A DNA stretch of 64,000 nucleotides from Mycobacterium sp. 1164985.4. Lineage in GTDB: Bacteria; Actinomycetota; Actinomycetes; Mycobacteriales; Mycobacteriaceae. The position numbers and the translations under genes were made by a program. Of the stretch, positions 21,613 to 32,213 are shown piece by piece; position 1 is the stretch's first letter; each line of letters opens with the position of its first letter. The notes under the pieces were generated by a model. It was not told the DNA's origin. It ran no database searches and saw only the letters and a program-made list of their open reading frames with translations. Location of the stretch: positions 41,677 through 105,676 of the forward strand of contig NZ_LZMD01000033.1 in the NCBI RefSeq assembly GCF_001668575.1, read 5' to 3'.

Positions 21613-22335
21613 TCAGCGGATCGCGAGCCCCAGCGCCGTGACCGTCATCGTCACTTCGATCGCGGCGCCGAGCACGTCGCCGGTGATGCCGCCGAAGCGT
21701 CGCACACAGTGCGCCACCAACAGCGCGCCGCACACCAGGCCCGCGGCGACCGCCAGCGGCCCCTGCCAGGGCCGCGGACCCGCGAGGACGGCGAGCCCGG
21801 CGACCGCGACGATCCACGCGCCGGCCACCGCCACCGGCTGTGTGCCCGCGACCCGCGCGCCCAGCGCGCTTCCCTGTGCTGCGGGCACACCCCTGCGGCA
21901 GGCCAGGACCGCGGCGACGCGGCCCGCCATGACCGCGACCACCAGCCCGGCGGTAGACAGCCCGGCGAACGTCAAGGCCTGCACCAGGAGCGCAAACACC
22001 ACCGCGGCGACTCCGAACGGGCCTGCGGAGCCGTCGCGCATCACCTCGAGGGCGCGCTGTGGGGGGCCGTAACACCCCAGGCCGTCGGCCGTGTCGGCCA
22101 ACCCGTCGATATGCAAGCCGCGGGTCGCACCCACGATGACCGCCACCGCGAGTACCCCGGCCAGCGGGCCCGCCCCGAATGCCCACGACGCCGCCCACAC
22201 CACAGCCGCGGCCAGCCCGCCGAGCACCGCGCCCGCCACCGGCAACGCCGTCAGCGCGCCGCGCCCGATCGCAGTCGTGCTGCGCACCGGTACCACGGTG
22301 CCGAACGCGAAAGCCCCTGCAAGTGAACGGATCAC
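21613..22335 (-). CDS. cobS: Adenosylcobinamide-GDP ribazoletransferase CobS
   Basis: A 240-residue polytopic membrane enzyme that joins adenosylcobinamide-GDP with alpha-ribazole phosphate in the final part of cobalamin synthesis. The motif [18 protein letters not shown] near residue 74 is the family signature with metal-binding aspartates. Six or so hydrophobic segments rich in Ala, Val and Gly are visible. It starts with GTG three bases after the cobT stop, giving a tight cobU-cobT-cobS unit. Confidence 0.94.
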   Translation of the reverse strand: MIRSLAGAFAFGTVVPVRSTTAIGRGALTALPVAGAVLGGLAAAVVWAASWAFGAGPLAGVLAVAVIVGATRGLHIDGLADTADGLGCYGPPQRALEVMRDGSAGPFGVAAVVFALLVQALTFAGLSTAGLVVAVMAGRVAAVLACRRGVPAAQGSALGARVAGTQPVAVAGAWIVAVAGLAVLAGPRPWQGPLAVAAGLVCGALLVAHCVRRFGGITGDVLGAAIEVTMTVTALGLAIR

Positions 22336-22338
22336 GAG

Positions 22339-23388
22339 CTAGCGATCCTCGGACGTGACGCCCGCCTCGTCGAACGTCGCCATCGACGTCAGCGCTCCGA
22401 CCGCGGCCCGCACGACCGACAGCGCGACAGCGGCGCCGGTGCCTTCGCCGAGGCGCATGCGCATGTCGAGGATCGGCTCGAGCCCCAGCCGGTGCAGTGC
22501 CACCTCGTGAGCGGGTTCGGTGGACAGGTGCCCGGCCTGCCACCACTGGCGGGCACCCGGCACGAGGCGTTCGGCCAGCAGCGCGGCCGCACTCACCACC
22601 AGACCATCGAGCAGCACCGGCGTCCGCCGCACCGCCGCCTGGGCACAGAACCCCGTCATCGCCGCGATATCCGCTCCGCCGCAGATCCTCAGCAGCGCAA
22701 CGGGATCGGTGCGGCTGTCCCGGCACCTATACAGCGCGTCGCGGACGGCGGCGGTCTTGCGCGCCCAGCCCGCGTCGTCGACGCCAGTCCCGCGCCCCAC
22801 GATCGCGACCGGCTCTGTGTCGGTGAGAGCCGCGATCAAAGTCGTTGCGGGAGTGGTGTTCCCGATGCCCATATCGCCCGCGATCAACAGGTCGACGCCG
22901 GAGTCGACCTCGTTGTCGACGATGCGGCGGCCGGCCTCCAGCGCGGCTACGACTTCGTCGGGGCTCAACGCATCCTCGACCGCGATGTTGCCGCTGCCGC
23001 GGCGCACCTTGTGCGCACCGATCGCCGGTGAGTGCGGCTCGTCGGTGTCGACGGCGATGTCGACGACGCGCACGGTCGCGCCCGCGGCCTCGGCCAGCAC
23101 GTTGATCGCGGCGCCGCCGGCGTCGAAGTTGGCGACCATCTGCGCGGTGACGTCGGCCGGATAGGCCGATACGCCCGCCTTGGCGACGCCGTGGTCGCCG
23201 GCGAAGACCACGACCCGGGGTCGCTGCACCGGCCGCGGCGGGCACGCGCCCTGACACGAGGCGATCCACACGGAGAGGTCCTCCAGCCTGCCCAGCGATC
23301 CCTTCGGCTTCGTGAGCCGGTCCTGCCGCGCCCGCGCCGCGGCGGCCGCCTCCGCGTCCGGCGGCTGGACGGGCGGGAAGTCCGTCAC
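22339..23388 (-). CDS. cobT: Nicotinate-nucleotide--dimethylbenzimidazole phosphoribosyltransferase CobT
   Basis: A 349-residue enzyme that makes alpha-ribazole phosphate from nicotinate mononucleotide and the lower-ligand base, the substrate for CobS. Family motifs: [14 protein letters not shown] near residue 25, [18 protein letters not shown] near 63, and [13 protein letters not shown] near 170. The catalytic glutamate near the C-terminus lies around [19 protein letters not shown]. It overlaps cobU by 4 bases. Confidence 0.95.
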   Translation of the reverse strand: MTDFPPVQPPDAEAAAAARARQDRLTKPKGSLGRLEDLSVWIASCQGACPPRPVQRPRVVVFAGDHGVAKAGVSAYPADVTAQMVANFDAGGAAINVLAEAAGATVRVVDIAVDTDEPHSPAIGAHKVRRGSGNIAVEDALSPDEVVAALEAGRRIVDNEVDSGVDLLIAGDMGIGNTTPATTLIAALTDTEPVAIVGRGTGVDDAGWARKTAAVRDALYRCRDSRTDPVALLRICGGADIAAMTGFCAQAAVRRTPVLLDGLVVSAAALLAERLVPGARQWWQAGHLSTEPAHEVALHRLGLEPILDMRMRLGEGTGAAVALSVVRAAVGALTSMATFDEAGVTSEDR

Positions 23389-23915
23389 GCCGGCTCCTTG
23401 ACCGCGAGCGGTTGGCCGGCGACGACGAGAACCACCCGGTCGCAGAGCGCGGCGAGCCGCTGGTTGAGCGTGCCCAGCTCGTCGGCGAACCTGCGGCCGG
23501 CCTCCGTCGCGGGCACGACGGTCAACCCCACCTCGGGGCTGACCAGCGCCAGCGGAGCCGGAAACCCGTCGACGGCGCCGAGCAGGTCATCGACGTCGAC
23601 GGCGATCGAGCCGCCCGTCCACGCATCCGATCGGTCCATCGCCGCGGTCAGCCACGAGCCGATGTCGTCGACCAGGGTAGCGATCGGCTGGGTGCGCAAT
23701 TGCGTTGCGACATCGGTGGTTTCGACGGTCTCCCAGCGATCCTGGCGACGCTCTCGGTGTGCCGTCACCCGGGCCGCCCACTCGGGATCACCGGCGGGCG
23801 AGGGACCGGTCGCGAGATAGCGCATCGGCTGCGCGTCGGCCGCCTCGGCGGCGAGTGTGGTTTCGGCCCACTGCGACTTACCCGACCGGATGCCGCCGAG
23901 CACCAGGGTGCGCAC
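23385..23915 (-). CDS. cobU: Adenosylcobinamide kinase/guanylyltransferase CobU
   Basis: A 176-residue bifunctional enzyme that phosphorylates adenosylcobinamide and attaches GMP, giving the substrate for CobS. The N-terminus holds a P-loop ([12 protein letters not shown], residues 8-19), followed by YLATGP and the guanylylated-histidine region [15 protein letters not shown] (residues 51-66). It begins with GTG and overlaps cobT by 4 bases. As I recall, in M. tuberculosis cobU lies elsewhere (Rv0254c), so the three-gene clustering differs there. No cobalamin riboswitch could be recognised upstream; only 5 bases separate it from the DUF3043 gene. Confidence 0.93.
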   Translation of the reverse strand: MRTLVLGGIRSGKSQWAETTLAAEAADAQPMRYLATGPSPAGDPEWAARVTAHRERRQDRWETVETTDVATQLRTQPIATLVDDIGSWLTAAMDRSDAWTGGSIAVDVDDLLGAVDGFPAPLALVSPEVGLTVVPATEAGRRFADELGTLNQRLAALCDRVVLVVAGQPLAVKEPA

Positions 23916-23920
23916 CGGGT

Positions 23921-24604
23921 TCAGGTGACCTTTTCGCCGCGGTTCACCTGCGGGCGCGGTGCGCGCATGCGCCGCAGCTGCGACGCGCGACTGGCCGCGT
24001 AGAAGCCGAGCTTCCAGCCGCCTTCGGTGTTGTCGGGGAACTTCTCGTCGACCAGCTTGTTGACCCGTCGACCGAGGATGAAGCCGTCGATCACCATGAT
24101 CAGCACCAGTACGAGCATCAAGGGCGAGATCAGCCGCTGGACCTGGACCGAGGGCACCGCGAGCATCACGAAGATCAGACCGAGGGCCGAGGGCATGAAC
24201 AGCCCGAGCACGTTGCGGCGGGCGTCGACCACGTCGCGGACGTAACGGCGCACCGGACCCTTGTCGCGGGGGAGCAGGTAGGCCTCTTCGCCGGCCATCA
24301 TCCGGTCGCGGCGTTCGTTCATCTGCTCGCGACGGGCCGCCTTCTCCTCGCGCCGCTCCTCGCGGCTCATCTTGTTGCGCATCTCTTTGCGGCGGCGACG
24401 CGCCTCGGCCGCCGTCATCGGGGCCGGCGCCACCGGTCCGCGCTTGCGGGCGGCCTGGTCGCGCTTGGGCGTCGGCCTGCCCTTGGGTGGGGTGGTGCCG
24501 CCGGGCCGGGCGGACTGCGCCTCCGTATCCGTGTTCTCCGCCACATCGGCATCCGATGCGTCGGCGTTCGGTTTGTCGTCTTTCTTGCGGCCCAGCAGGT
24601 TCAC
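23921..24604 (-). CDS. DUF3043 membrane protein (Rv2206-like)
   Basis: A 227-residue conserved actinobacterial membrane protein. The N-terminal 110 residues are soluble and highly charged, with an Arg/Lys/Glu-rich helix (residues 62-105), followed by two transmembrane helices (about 134-150 and 160-178) and a short basic tail. The function is unknown. It starts with GTG and lies 5 bases upstream of cobU, so it is probably the first gene of that transcript; 123 bases separate it from the divergent Fe-S gene. Confidence 0.85.
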   Translation of the reverse strand: MNLLGRKKDDKPNADASDADVAENTDTEAQSARPGGTTPPKGRPTPKRDQAARKRGPVAPAPMTAAEARRRRKEMRNKMSREERREEKAARREQMNERRDRMMAGEEAYLLPRDKGPVRRYVRDVVDARRNVLGLFMPSALGLIFVMLAVPSVQVQRLISPLMLVLVLIMVIDGFILGRRVNKLVDEKFPDNTEGGWKLGFYAASRASQLRRMRAPRPQVNRGEKVT

Positions 24605-24727
24605 GCCTGCCAGGTTACTTCCGCGCCGTTGGGCGTCGGCGGCCTGGGGACAAACTCGGGAATAGCGTCGAAAGGAGGTACCGTTGATTCAGTACGCGCC
24701 ACGACAATGAGGCCTACAGGAGACGTA

Positions 24728-25102
24728 ATGACAGTTCAGGAAGAGTCGGCAGGAACCCCGGGCACGGCAACCGCCACCCACGGTGTGATCCTGACCGATG
24801 CTGCTGCCGCCAAGGCCAAGGCGTTGCTGGACCAGGAGGGCCGCGACGACCTCGCCCTGCGCATCGCCGTGCAGCCGGGTGGGTGCGCTGGATTGCGCTA
24901 CAACCTGTTCTTCGATGACCGGTCGCTGGACGGCGACCTGACCGCGGAGTTCGGCGGCGTGAACCTGACGGTGGACCGGATGAGCGCGCCGTATGTGCAG
25001 GGCGCGACCATCGACTTCGTCGACACCATCGAGAAGCAGGGTTTCACCATCGACAATCCCAACGCCACGGGATCGTGCGCCTGCGGCGACTCGTTCAACT
25101 GA
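24728..25102 (+). CDS. erpA: HesB/IscA-type iron-sulfur cluster insertion protein (ErpA-like)
   Basis: A 124-residue A-type Fe-S carrier that delivers clusters to apoproteins. All three cluster-binding cysteines are visible: GGCAGLRY (near residue 59) and the C-terminal GSCACGDSF. The first 20 residues are a variable acidic/Thr-rich extension. The ATG at 24728 has AGGAGA upstream. It is the homologue of Rv2204c. Radical-SAM LipA in this window is the sort of client such carriers serve, which is inference. The glycerate-kinase gene that lies upstream in M. tuberculosis is absent here. Confidence 0.92.
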   Translation: MTVQEESAGTPGTATATHGVILTDAAAAKAKALLDQEGRDDLALRIAVQPGGCAGLRYNLFFDDRSLDGDLTAEFGGVNLTVDRMSAPYVQGATIDFVDTIEKQGFTIDNPNATGSCACGDSFN

Positions 25103-25105
25103 TCC

Positions 25106-25123
25106 GCGGCTGATCGCAGCCGC
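25106..25123. terminator. Hairpin between convergent erpA and Rv2203-like genes
   Basis: A perfect 7-bp stem (25106-25112 with 25117-25123) around the loop ATCG, filling the 21-base gap between two convergent stop codons. No T-tract. Likely a bidirectional terminator. Confidence 0.5.
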
Positions 25124-25753
25124 TCAGTACTGCCCCGACGTGCGCGGCAGGTAGGAACACACCAAGATCTCGTTGTCGTGCGCCAACAGCTGAGCGACGG
25201 CCTGCTGTTCGCGGGTGTCGCTCTGATTGCGCCGCGATCCGGCCGGTGTCACCCGCATCGTGAACAACACCTGCGCCTGGTGGGGTGAGGGCTGCACGAT
25301 CTTGTCGATCGACGTGACCTCGGCCTGCCGGTACTGCTTGCGGAAGGCGTCGCCGGACAGGCGCGCCAGCGCCAGATCGGAGCGCTTCTCCTTCACCGCA
25401 TCGAACAGCCCGCACAGGGTGTGCCGGGCTACGGTCTCGTCGTCGCCGTTGGTCAGCGCGTCCAGATAGTCCTGGATGGCGGCCCTGGCCGACGAGTCGC
25501 TCAGCGCACTCGAACCCGTGGCGTCGTCGTCGCCGCCCGACCTGGCAATGATCGCGACGATGGCCGCGACCAACGCGAGTGCCACCACCGCTCCCAGAAC
25601 GACCGGCCACCGCCTCTTTTTCCGGTACGGCACCGGCGGCGGCAGCATTCCCGGGTAGGCCGACGGCACACTTTCCGGGTACGGAAGTGATTGCGGATAC
25701 ATTTGCGGGCCGGTCGGTCCAGCGCCGTATTCGGGCGGGTACGGACCGGTCAT
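25124..25753 (-). CDS. Single-pass membrane protein with proline/tyrosine-rich N-terminus (Rv2203-like)
   Basis: A 209-residue protein. The cytoplasmic N-terminus (1-42) is rich in Pro, Tyr and Gly; a transmembrane helix (about residues 49-69, VVLGAVVALALVAAIVAII) follows a KKRR basic stretch; the outer domain (about 85-209) resembles DUF4878/NTF2-like lumazine-binding folds common in mycobacterial membrane proteins. Two cysteines (HTLCGLF and ILVCSYL) could form a disulfide. The function is unknown. It is divergent from adoK. Confidence 0.8.
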   Translation of the reverse strand: MTGPYPPEYGAGPTGPQMYPQSLPYPESVPSAYPGMLPPPVPYRKKRRWPVVLGAVVALALVAAIVAIIARSGGDDDATGSSALSDSSARAAIQDYLDALTNGDDETVARHTLCGLFDAVKEKRSDLALARLSGDAFRKQYRQAEVTSIDKIVQPSPHQAQVLFTMRVTPAGSRRNQSDTREQQAVAQLLAHDNEILVCSYLPRTSGQY

Positions 25754-25843
25754 AGATTTGCTCCCCGAGATATGCGTAGGAACGTGCCTGTCTACAGTGC
25801 TGCTTAGGAGGCGGGCCTGCCTTTTGTACGCAGGTTAGCGCAC

Positions 25844-25849
25844 TAGAAT
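25844..25849 (+). promoter_or_regulatory. Possible -10 element for adoK
   Basis: TAGAAT in an AT-richer patch, 36 bases before the adoK GTG. The best -35 candidate (TTTTGT, 25822-25827) is poor, which is common for mycobacterial promoters. Weak call based on sequence only. Confidence 0.3.
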
Positions 25850-25881
25850 TACCTAGGCGACTTAACAAATGAAGGGTGTAG

Positions 25882-26859
<978 letters not shown>

Positions 26860-26873
26860 GAGCAGCGCTCGAG

Positions 26874-28805
26874 TCAGAGCTGCACCGGGTAGGTCGGCTC
26901 GCCGATCTGCGGGGTGATGCTGCGTTCGACGAAGATCGCGTGCCACAGCATGAAGATCAAGACGGTCCACAGCCGGCGGCTGTGATCGCTTGTGCCGCTG
27001 CGGTGTTCCTCGAGCATGGTGCGCACCGCGGCGAGGTCGACCAGATCTCCCGCCTGCGACGAGTTCACCATCGAGTGCGCCCAGTCCAGCAGCTCTCCCG
27101 CCCGCAGCCAGTGCCGGATCGGCACCGGGAAGCCCAGCTTCGGTCGGTTCAGCACATGCTCGGGAACGATCGGCTCCAACGCCCGTCGTAACGCGAATTT
27201 CGTTGTTGCCCTGGTGATCTTCTGGTCATACGGGAGGCGTGAGGCGACGGCGAAAACTTCGGGGTCCAGGAACGGCACCCGCAGTTCCAGCGAGTTGGCC
27301 ATCGTCATCTTGTCGGCCTTGACCAGGATGTCGCCGCGCAGCCAGGTGAACAGGTCGATGTGCTGCATGCGCGCAACCGGGTCCCAGCCCTGCGACGCGG
27401 CGTACACCGGCGCCGTCACGTCGGTGTGCGTCCACTCCTGGCGGAAACCGGGCAGCACCGCGCGCAGTTGCTCGTCGGAGAAGCTGCGCGCGTTGCCGTA
27501 GTAGCGCTCCTCGAGCGTGAGCGAACCACGGTGCAGCAGGCTCTTGCCCCGCATCCCCTCCGGCAGCGGTCGCGACGCTCGCCCGAGCGACCGGCGCAGC
27601 GGGCGCGGCAGGTATTCGAACGGTTTGAGCGACAACGGTTCCCGATAGATGGTGTAGCCGCCGAACAGTTCGTCGGCGCCCTCGCCCGAGAGCACCACCT
27701 TGACGTGTTTGCGCGCCTCGCGGGCGATGAAGAACAGCGGCACCAGCGCGGGGTCGGCGACCGGTTCGTCGAGATACCAGACGATCTCGGGAAGCGCGGC
27801 AACGAACTCGGCCTGGCTGACGACCTTGGCCACGTGCCGGGCGCCGATCGCCTCGGCAGAGGCCACCGCGACGTCGACCTCGGAGAAGCCCTCGCGCTCG
27901 AAGCCCGTGGTGAACGTGATCAGCCGCGGGTTGTGGCGCATGGCCAGCGCGGCGATCGCGGTCGAGTCGATGCCGCCGGACAGAAAAGCGCCAACGGTCA
28001 CATCGGCGCGCATGTGCTTGGCGACCGAATCCTCGAGCACGGCGGTGATCTCGTCGTAGCGTTCGGACTCTTTGCCCGCCACGAACGGCACCGCGGAGAA
28101 CCGTGGATGGAAGTAGCGCGTCACCTCGGCGTCCGCCCCCGCACGGATGCGGGCGTAGCTACCCGACTCCAGCCGCCGGATGCCGACCTGCAGCGTTTCC
28201 GGTTCAGGCACGTACTGCAGCACCGTGTAGTGCTGCACGGCGCGCTGGTCGATGCCGAGGTCCAGGCCGAGCTCGTCGGCGAGGTCGAGGAGGCACTTCT
28301 TCTCGCTGCCCACCGCCGTGCCGCCGGGACCGCTGGCCAGATACAGCGGTTTGATGCCGAACGGGTCGCGGGCGCAGAACAGCTCGCCGCTCACGGTGTC
28401 CCACAGCGCGAACGCGAACATGCCGCGCAGCCGGGTCAGCGCATCGGTGCCCCAGTGGTGGTACGCCGCGATGATCGTCTCGCCGTCACCGTCTGTGTTG
28501 AACGCCACGCCGTGGCGGGCGGTCAGTTCCTCGCGCAACTCGAGGTAGTTGTAGATCTCGCCGTTGAACACCAGCACGTAGCGGCCCGGCGTCTCCGGAG
28601 GTCCCCACCGCAGCGGTTGGTGGCTGTGCGCGATGTCGATGATCGAGAGTCGGTTGAACCCGAGCACGACGCGGTCATCTGACCAGGTCCCGGGCTCGTC
28701 GGGGCCGCGGTGGCGCATCAGGTGCGACGCGCCCGACACCGCGTCGATCAGCGCGGGGGAGACGTCAGCGGACGGGTCACGCAACAGGGCCAGCAGTCCG
28801 CACAC
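26874..28805 (-). CDS. asnB: Glutamine-hydrolysing asparagine synthetase AsnB
   Basis: A 643-residue enzyme that makes asparagine from aspartate, ATP and glutamine amide. After removal of Met, Cys2 (start VCGLLALLRD) is the nucleophile of the N-terminal class II glutaminase domain, with RHRGPDEPG near residue 32. The synthetase domain has the P-loop FLSGGIDSTAIAAL near residue 276 and EGADELFGGY near 370. The GTG at 28805 is required to place Cys2 correctly; an upstream start in the same frame would abolish the nucleophile's position. In M. tuberculosis the homologue has been connected to amidation of peptidoglycan. It is divergent from ctaC. Confidence 0.94.
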   Translation of the reverse strand: MCGLLALLRDPSADVSPALIDAVSGASHLMRHRGPDEPGTWSDDRVVLGFNRLSIIDIAHSHQPLRWGPPETPGRYVLVFNGEIYNYLELREELTARHGVAFNTDGDGETIIAAYHHWGTDALTRLRGMFAFALWDTVSGELFCARDPFGIKPLYLASGPGGTAVGSEKKCLLDLADELGLDLGIDQRAVQHYTVLQYVPEPETLQVGIRRLESGSYARIRAGADAEVTRYFHPRFSAVPFVAGKESERYDEITAVLEDSVAKHMRADVTVGAFLSGGIDSTAIAALAMRHNPRLITFTTGFEREGFSEVDVAVASAEAIGARHVAKVVSQAEFVAALPEIVWYLDEPVADPALVPLFFIAREARKHVKVVLSGEGADELFGGYTIYREPLSLKPFEYLPRPLRRSLGRASRPLPEGMRGKSLLHRGSLTLEERYYGNARSFSDEQLRAVLPGFRQEWTHTDVTAPVYAASQGWDPVARMQHIDLFTWLRGDILVKADKMTMANSLELRVPFLDPEVFAVASRLPYDQKITRATTKFALRRALEPIVPEHVLNRPKLGFPVPIRHWLRAGELLDWAHSMVNSSQAGDLVDLAAVRTMLEEHRSGTSDHSRRLWTVLIFMLWHAIFVERSITPQIGEPTYPVQL

Positions 28806-28868
28806 GGCGCCAGTATGCCTAATCGCGAGGTGTGTTGAGACCGCCACCCGGGCGTGGTCTACGCTGCG

Positions 28869-28874
28869 TAGTAT
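28869..28874 (+). promoter_or_regulatory. Possible -10 element for ctaC
   Basis: TAGTAT, 60 bases before the ctaC GTG and within the 128-base divergent asnB-ctaC gap. No convincing -35 at 16-19 bases. Weak call. Confidence 0.3.
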
Positions 28875-28933
28875 TCGCTCCAGAAAACGACCGCACCGCG
28901 GTCGCGCGTCACTGACTTCTAGGAGGCTCCAAC

Positions 28934-30001
28934 GTGACACCTCGCGGGCTGAAGGCGGTGGCGCGAACCGCGTCGCTGGCAGTCGTCCTGGGTGCTACAG
29001 CGTTGCTGCTCAGCGGCTGCAGCTGGTCGGAGGTGCTGGGCCTGGGATGGCCGAAGGGCATCACGCCCGAAGCGCACGTCAACCGCGAACTGTGGATCGG
29101 TTCCGTGATCGCCTCGCTCGTCGTGGGCGCGATCGTGTGGGGTCTGATCTTCTGGACCTCGGCGTTCCACCGGGCCAAGAAGACCGACACCGAGTTGCCG
29201 CGCCAGTTCGGCTACAACATGCCGCTGGAGCTGGTTCTGACGGTCGTCCCCTTCCTGATCATCTCGGTGCTCTTTTACTTCACCGTGGTGGTGCAGGAGA
29301 AGCTCCTGCACGAGGAGCCGAACCCGGAGGTCGTCGTCGATGTCACCGCCTTCCAGTGGAACTGGAAGTTCGGCTACAACAAGGTCGACTTCTCCGACGG
29401 CACCTTCACCTACGACGGGGCCGACCCGGAGCGTGCGGCCGCGGTGGCGTCCGGCCCGGAGGGGCTGCAGGGCGAGCACGGTGGTGAAGAGGGTTCACAC
29501 GGCAGCGAATTCGGCGTGATCGCCGGCAAGCACCCGCAGGACCGCTCGTACCTGGCCTTCGACAAGGTCGAGACGCTCGGCACGTCCTCGGAGATCCCGG
29601 TGCTCGTGGTGCCGTCCGGCAAGCGCATCCAGTTCCAGATCGCCTCGGCGGACGTCATCCACGGATTCTGGGTGCCGGAGTTTCTGTTCAAGCGCGACGT
29701 GTTGCCGAACCCGGAGGCCAACAACTCCGACAACACGTTCCAGATCAGCGAGATCAACCAGACCGGCGCGTTCGTCGGGCGCTGCACCGAGATGTGCGGC
29801 ACCTACCACGCGATGATGAACTTCGAGCTGCGTGTGGTGGAGCCCAACGACTTCAAGGCGTACCTACAGCAGCGCATCGACGGTAAGACGAACGCCGAAG
29901 CGCTGCAGGCGATCAACCAGTCACCGACCGCGGTCACCACGAAGCCGTTCGACACCCGCCGCGGCGAACAGGCACCCCAACTCACGCAGGCCAGCAAGTA
30001 G
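28934..30001 (+). CDS. ctaC: Cytochrome c oxidase subunit II CtaC
   Basis: A 355-residue lipoprotein subunit of the aa3 oxidase. It has a signal with lipobox LLLSGC (Cys29), two transmembrane helices (about 55-75 and 98-118), and a periplasm-side CuA domain with the copper ligands in [10 protein letters not shown] (near residue 240) and [14 protein letters not shown] (near 280). CuA receives electrons from QcrC within the bcc-aa3 supercomplex. Residues 164-196 form a Gly/Glu/His-rich insertion whose sequence differs strongly from M. tuberculosis CtaC. The start is GTG with AGGAGG upstream. ctaF follows after 9 bases. Confidence 0.96.
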   Translation: MTPRGLKAVARTASLAVVLGATALLLSGCSWSEVLGLGWPKGITPEAHVNRELWIGSVIASLVVGAIVWGLIFWTSAFHRAKKTDTELPRQFGYNMPLELVLTVVPFLIISVLFYFTVVVQEKLLHEEPNPEVVVDVTAFQWNWKFGYNKVDFSDGTFTYDGADPERAAAVASGPEGLQGEHGGEEGSHGSEFGVIAGKHPQDRSYLAFDKVETLGTSSEIPVLVVPSGKRIQFQIASADVIHGFWVPEFLFKRDVLPNPEANNSDNTFQISEINQTGAFVGRCTEMCGTYHAMMNFELRVVEPNDFKAYLQQRIDGKTNAEALQAINQSPTAVTTKPFDTRRGEQAPQLTQASK

Positions 30002-30010
30002 GGACACCAC

Positions 30011-30430
30011 ATGCATATCGAAGCCCGGCTGTTCGAGTTCCTGACCGCGTTCTTCATCCTCGCCGCGGTGGTCTACGCGGTGCTGACGGCGATGTTCCAG
30101 TACGGCGGCATCGAGTGGGCAGGCACGACGGCGCTGGTGCTCACCGCCGGCCTGACCCTTATCACCGGCACGTTCTTCCGGTTCGTGGCGCGGCGCCTCG
30201 ATACGCGGCCCGAGGACTATGAGGACGCCGAGATCAGCGACGGCGCCGGCGAGCTGGGCTTCTTCAGCCCGCACAGCTGGTGGCCGATCTTCATCGCGTT
30301 GTCGGTGTCGGTCACTGCCGTCGGCGTGGCGATCTGGCTGCCGTGGCTCATCGTGGCCGGTGGCTGCTTCGTGATCACGACGGTCGCGGCCCTGACGTTC
30401 GAGTACTACACCGGCCCCGAGAAGCACTGA
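30011..30430 (+). CDS. ctaF: Cytochrome c oxidase subunit IV CtaF
   Basis: A 139-residue membrane protein, the small fourth subunit of actinobacterial aa3 oxidase (homologue of Rv2199c). Four helices are visible: about residues 9-28, 35-52, 93-108 and 112-130. The loop with [27 protein letters not shown] is characteristic. It lies 9 bases downstream of ctaC and is likely cotranscribed with it. Confidence 0.95.
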   Translation: MHIEARLFEFLTAFFILAAVVYAVLTAMFQYGGIEWAGTTALVLTAGLTLITGTFFRFVARRLDTRPEDYEDAEISDGAGELGFFSPHSWWPIFIALSVSVTAVGVAIWLPWLIVAGGCFVITTVAALTFEYYTGPEKH

Positions 30431-30445
30431 CCGGCCGGGCCGTCC

Positions 30446-30475
30446 ACCTTGCCGGTCGGCGCCGCGGCGCAAGGT
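30446..30475 (+). terminator. Possible hairpin downstream of ctaC-ctaF
   Basis: ACCTTGC (30446-30452) pairs with GCAAGGT (30469-30475); the 16-base interior is GC-rich and can pair further. It lies 16 bases after the ctaF stop without a T-tract. The rest of the 224-base gap to mmpS3 shows no gene and no clear promoter. Confidence 0.35.
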
Positions 30476-30654
30476 CACAATCGAGCCACCACTTCGCGCG
30501 GCAACCGTGCCGGGTCATCACCCGCGGTGACGCCGTTGGGTAATGTTGCCGAGGCACGGTCAGCCGCGCTGGCCGCGCGGGCAATCGGACCGCGCCGGCC
30601 GAGCCGGCGATGCGCTGTAGGCGCCGGTGGAGTAGTCGAGAAGGATAGGCGTAG

Positions 30655-31521
30655 ATGAGCGGGCCGAATCCCCCGGATGACGAAGGTTCGGACTTGACGG
30701 GCCAGGAGCCAGGTTCCGAACCGGACCACATCGTCGGCGACGAATCCGCGCCGGACACCAGCGAAACCGAGTTGCACTCGCGGGCGTACTCGGCGCCGGA
30801 GTCGGAGCATTTCACCGCGGGCCCCTATGTGCCGGCCGACTCCTCGCTGTACGACTACGACCACTACGAACCGGCCGACGCCGTCGACCAGCCCGCGCCG
30901 CCCCGGTGGCCGTGGGTCGTCGGCGTGGCGGCGATCATCGCGGCCATCGCCCTGGTGGCGTCCGTCTCGGTGCTGGTGACCCGCACCGACACCGACAACC
31001 TCGCCACACCGGAGACCTCCACCACGACCGTGGCGCCCCCTGTGCAGGACGAGATCACCACGACGACGCCGCCACCGCCTCCGCCGCCGACGAGCGAGGA
31101 GCCGCCGCCACCGCCGCCGGAAACGGTGACGGTGACCGAGGAGCCGCCACCACCGCCTCCGGCGCCCGCACCCGCCGAACCGCCGCCACCGCCGGCGCCG
31201 GAGAACACTGCACCCGCGGCGCCGCCGCCGCCCACCACGACGCGCTCGGGCCCCCGACAGGTCACCTATTCGGTGACCGGAACCAAAGCACCGGGAGACA
31301 TCATCACCGTGACCTACATCGACGCGTCGGGACGCAGCCGGACGCAGCGCAACGTGTACATCCCGTGGTCGCTGACCGTCACGCCGATCTCGCAGTCCGA
31401 GGTCGGGTCGGTGCAGGCGTCGAGCCTGTTTTTGGTGAGCCGGCTCAACTGCTCGATCACGACGAGTGACGGGACCGTGCTGTCCTCGAACACCAACAAC
31501 GCCGCACAGACCAGCTGCTGA
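30655..31521 (+). CDS. mmpS3: MmpS3-like membrane protein with proline-rich linker
   Basis: A 288-residue protein. An acidic cytoplasmic N-terminus (1-82) precedes one transmembrane helix (about 83-106), a Thr/Pro-rich linker with several runs of four or more prolines (about 120-200), and a C-terminal MmpS domain ([19 protein letters not shown], near 204) ending with NNAAQTSC. It is the homologue of Rv2198c. Unlike most mmpS genes it has no mmpL partner beside it and instead sits among cytochrome oxidase and bc1 genes. The ATG has AAGGATAGG upstream. Its stop overlaps the next ATG as TGATG. Confidence 0.9.
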   Translation: MSGPNPPDDEGSDLTGQEPGSEPDHIVGDESAPDTSETELHSRAYSAPESEHFTAGPYVPADSSLYDYDHYEPADAVDQPAPPRWPWVVGVAAIIAAIALVASVSVLVTRTDTDNLATPETSTTTVAPPVQDEITTTTPPPPPPPTSEEPPPPPPETVTVTEEPPPPPPAPAPAEPPPPPAPENTAPAAPPPPTTTRSGPRQVTYSVTGTKAPGDIITVTYIDASGRSRTQRNVYIPWSLTVTPISQSEVGSVQASSLFLVSRLNCSITTSDGTVLSSNTNNAAQTSC

Positions 31522-32183
31522 TGACTTACGAAACCGACGCGTCGGGGCGCTCGCGGTTGACCCCCACGTTGGATCCCAGCGAACTCGACCGCACCGACCG
31601 CATCCTGCTCGCCTCGTGCGCGGCGATCTGGCTGGTCGCGCTCGGCACCGGAGTCGCCGCGACGGTGGCATTGGTGGACCTCGGGAGGGGGCACGCCGAC
31701 TTCTCGGCCGACGCCGGGACGCCGTGGCTGCTCTACACCATCATCGGGATCTCCGCGGTGGTGATCGTCGGAGCGGTCCCGCTGTTGTTGCGGGCCCGGC
31801 GCGAGGCGCTGGCCGAGGCGCCGCAGCCGCAGGGCACCGGATCCGCCCCGGCGGCCGCGGTTCGGGCGCCGGGGGTGGATCCGACGCCTGCCACCGAGAA
31901 GCTGCCGTACGCCGCGCCGCGCCAGCAGCGCACGCTTGAGGCGGCGGAACCGGCGTCGGCGGCGGTCGACCTGCTCTGGCTGCGCTGCGCGACGGTCATC
32001 GCGTGCGCGATCGGCATTGCCATGGTCGCCATCGGAATCGCGACCTACCTGATGGCGATCGACAGCGATGTCGCCGCGTGGGTCTTCTACGTGCTGACCG
32101 CTCTGGTAACGCTCGCCATGCCGGTCGTGCCGTGGTTCTACCTCAAAGAACTACGCGCCCTGCTCGATCAGCAGGGCGCGTAG
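31521..32183 (+). CDS. DUF2561 membrane protein (Rv2197c-like)
   Basis: A 220-residue protein with four transmembrane helices in two pairs (about 28-50, 70-88, 153-176 and 185-205) separated by a Pro/Ala-rich cytoplasmic loop. The function is unknown; the homologue Rv2197c is in the same place beside mmpS3. It overlaps mmpS3 by one base (TGATG), so translation is coupled. The last codons lie inside a strong terminator hairpin. Confidence 0.85.
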   Translation: MTYETDASGRSRLTPTLDPSELDRTDRILLASCAAIWLVALGTGVAATVALVDLGRGHADFSADAGTPWLLYTIIGISAVVIVGAVPLLLRARREALAEAPQPQGTGSAPAAAVRAPGVDPTPATEKLPYAAPRQQRTLEAAEPASAAVDLLWLRCATVIACAIGIAMVAIGIATYLMAIDSDVAAWVFYVLTALVTLAMPVVPWFYLKELRALLDQQGA

Positions 32184-32195
32184 TCCTTCTTCGTT
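32151..32195 (+). terminator. Terminator overlapping the end of the DUF2561 gene
   Basis: A perfect 14-bp stem (32151-32164 with 32170-32183) and a 5-nt loop, followed by a T-rich stretch. The right arm includes the TAG stop, so the hairpin is made from the last 11 codons. It faces the convergent qcrB gene, whose stop is 31 bases on, and could end both transcripts. Confidence 0.7.
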
Positions 32196-32213
32196 TGTTG
32201 CGCGAACGGCCTC

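Noticed and set aside
23916..24727. Cobalamin riboswitch for the cob genes
   Set aside because: No B12-box-like sequence; cobU is preceded by a coding gene with 5 bases between.
30864..31265. Minus-strand glycine-rich (PE_PGRS-like) frame
   Set aside because: Antisense to the proline runs of mmpS3; no PE domain and no ribosome site.
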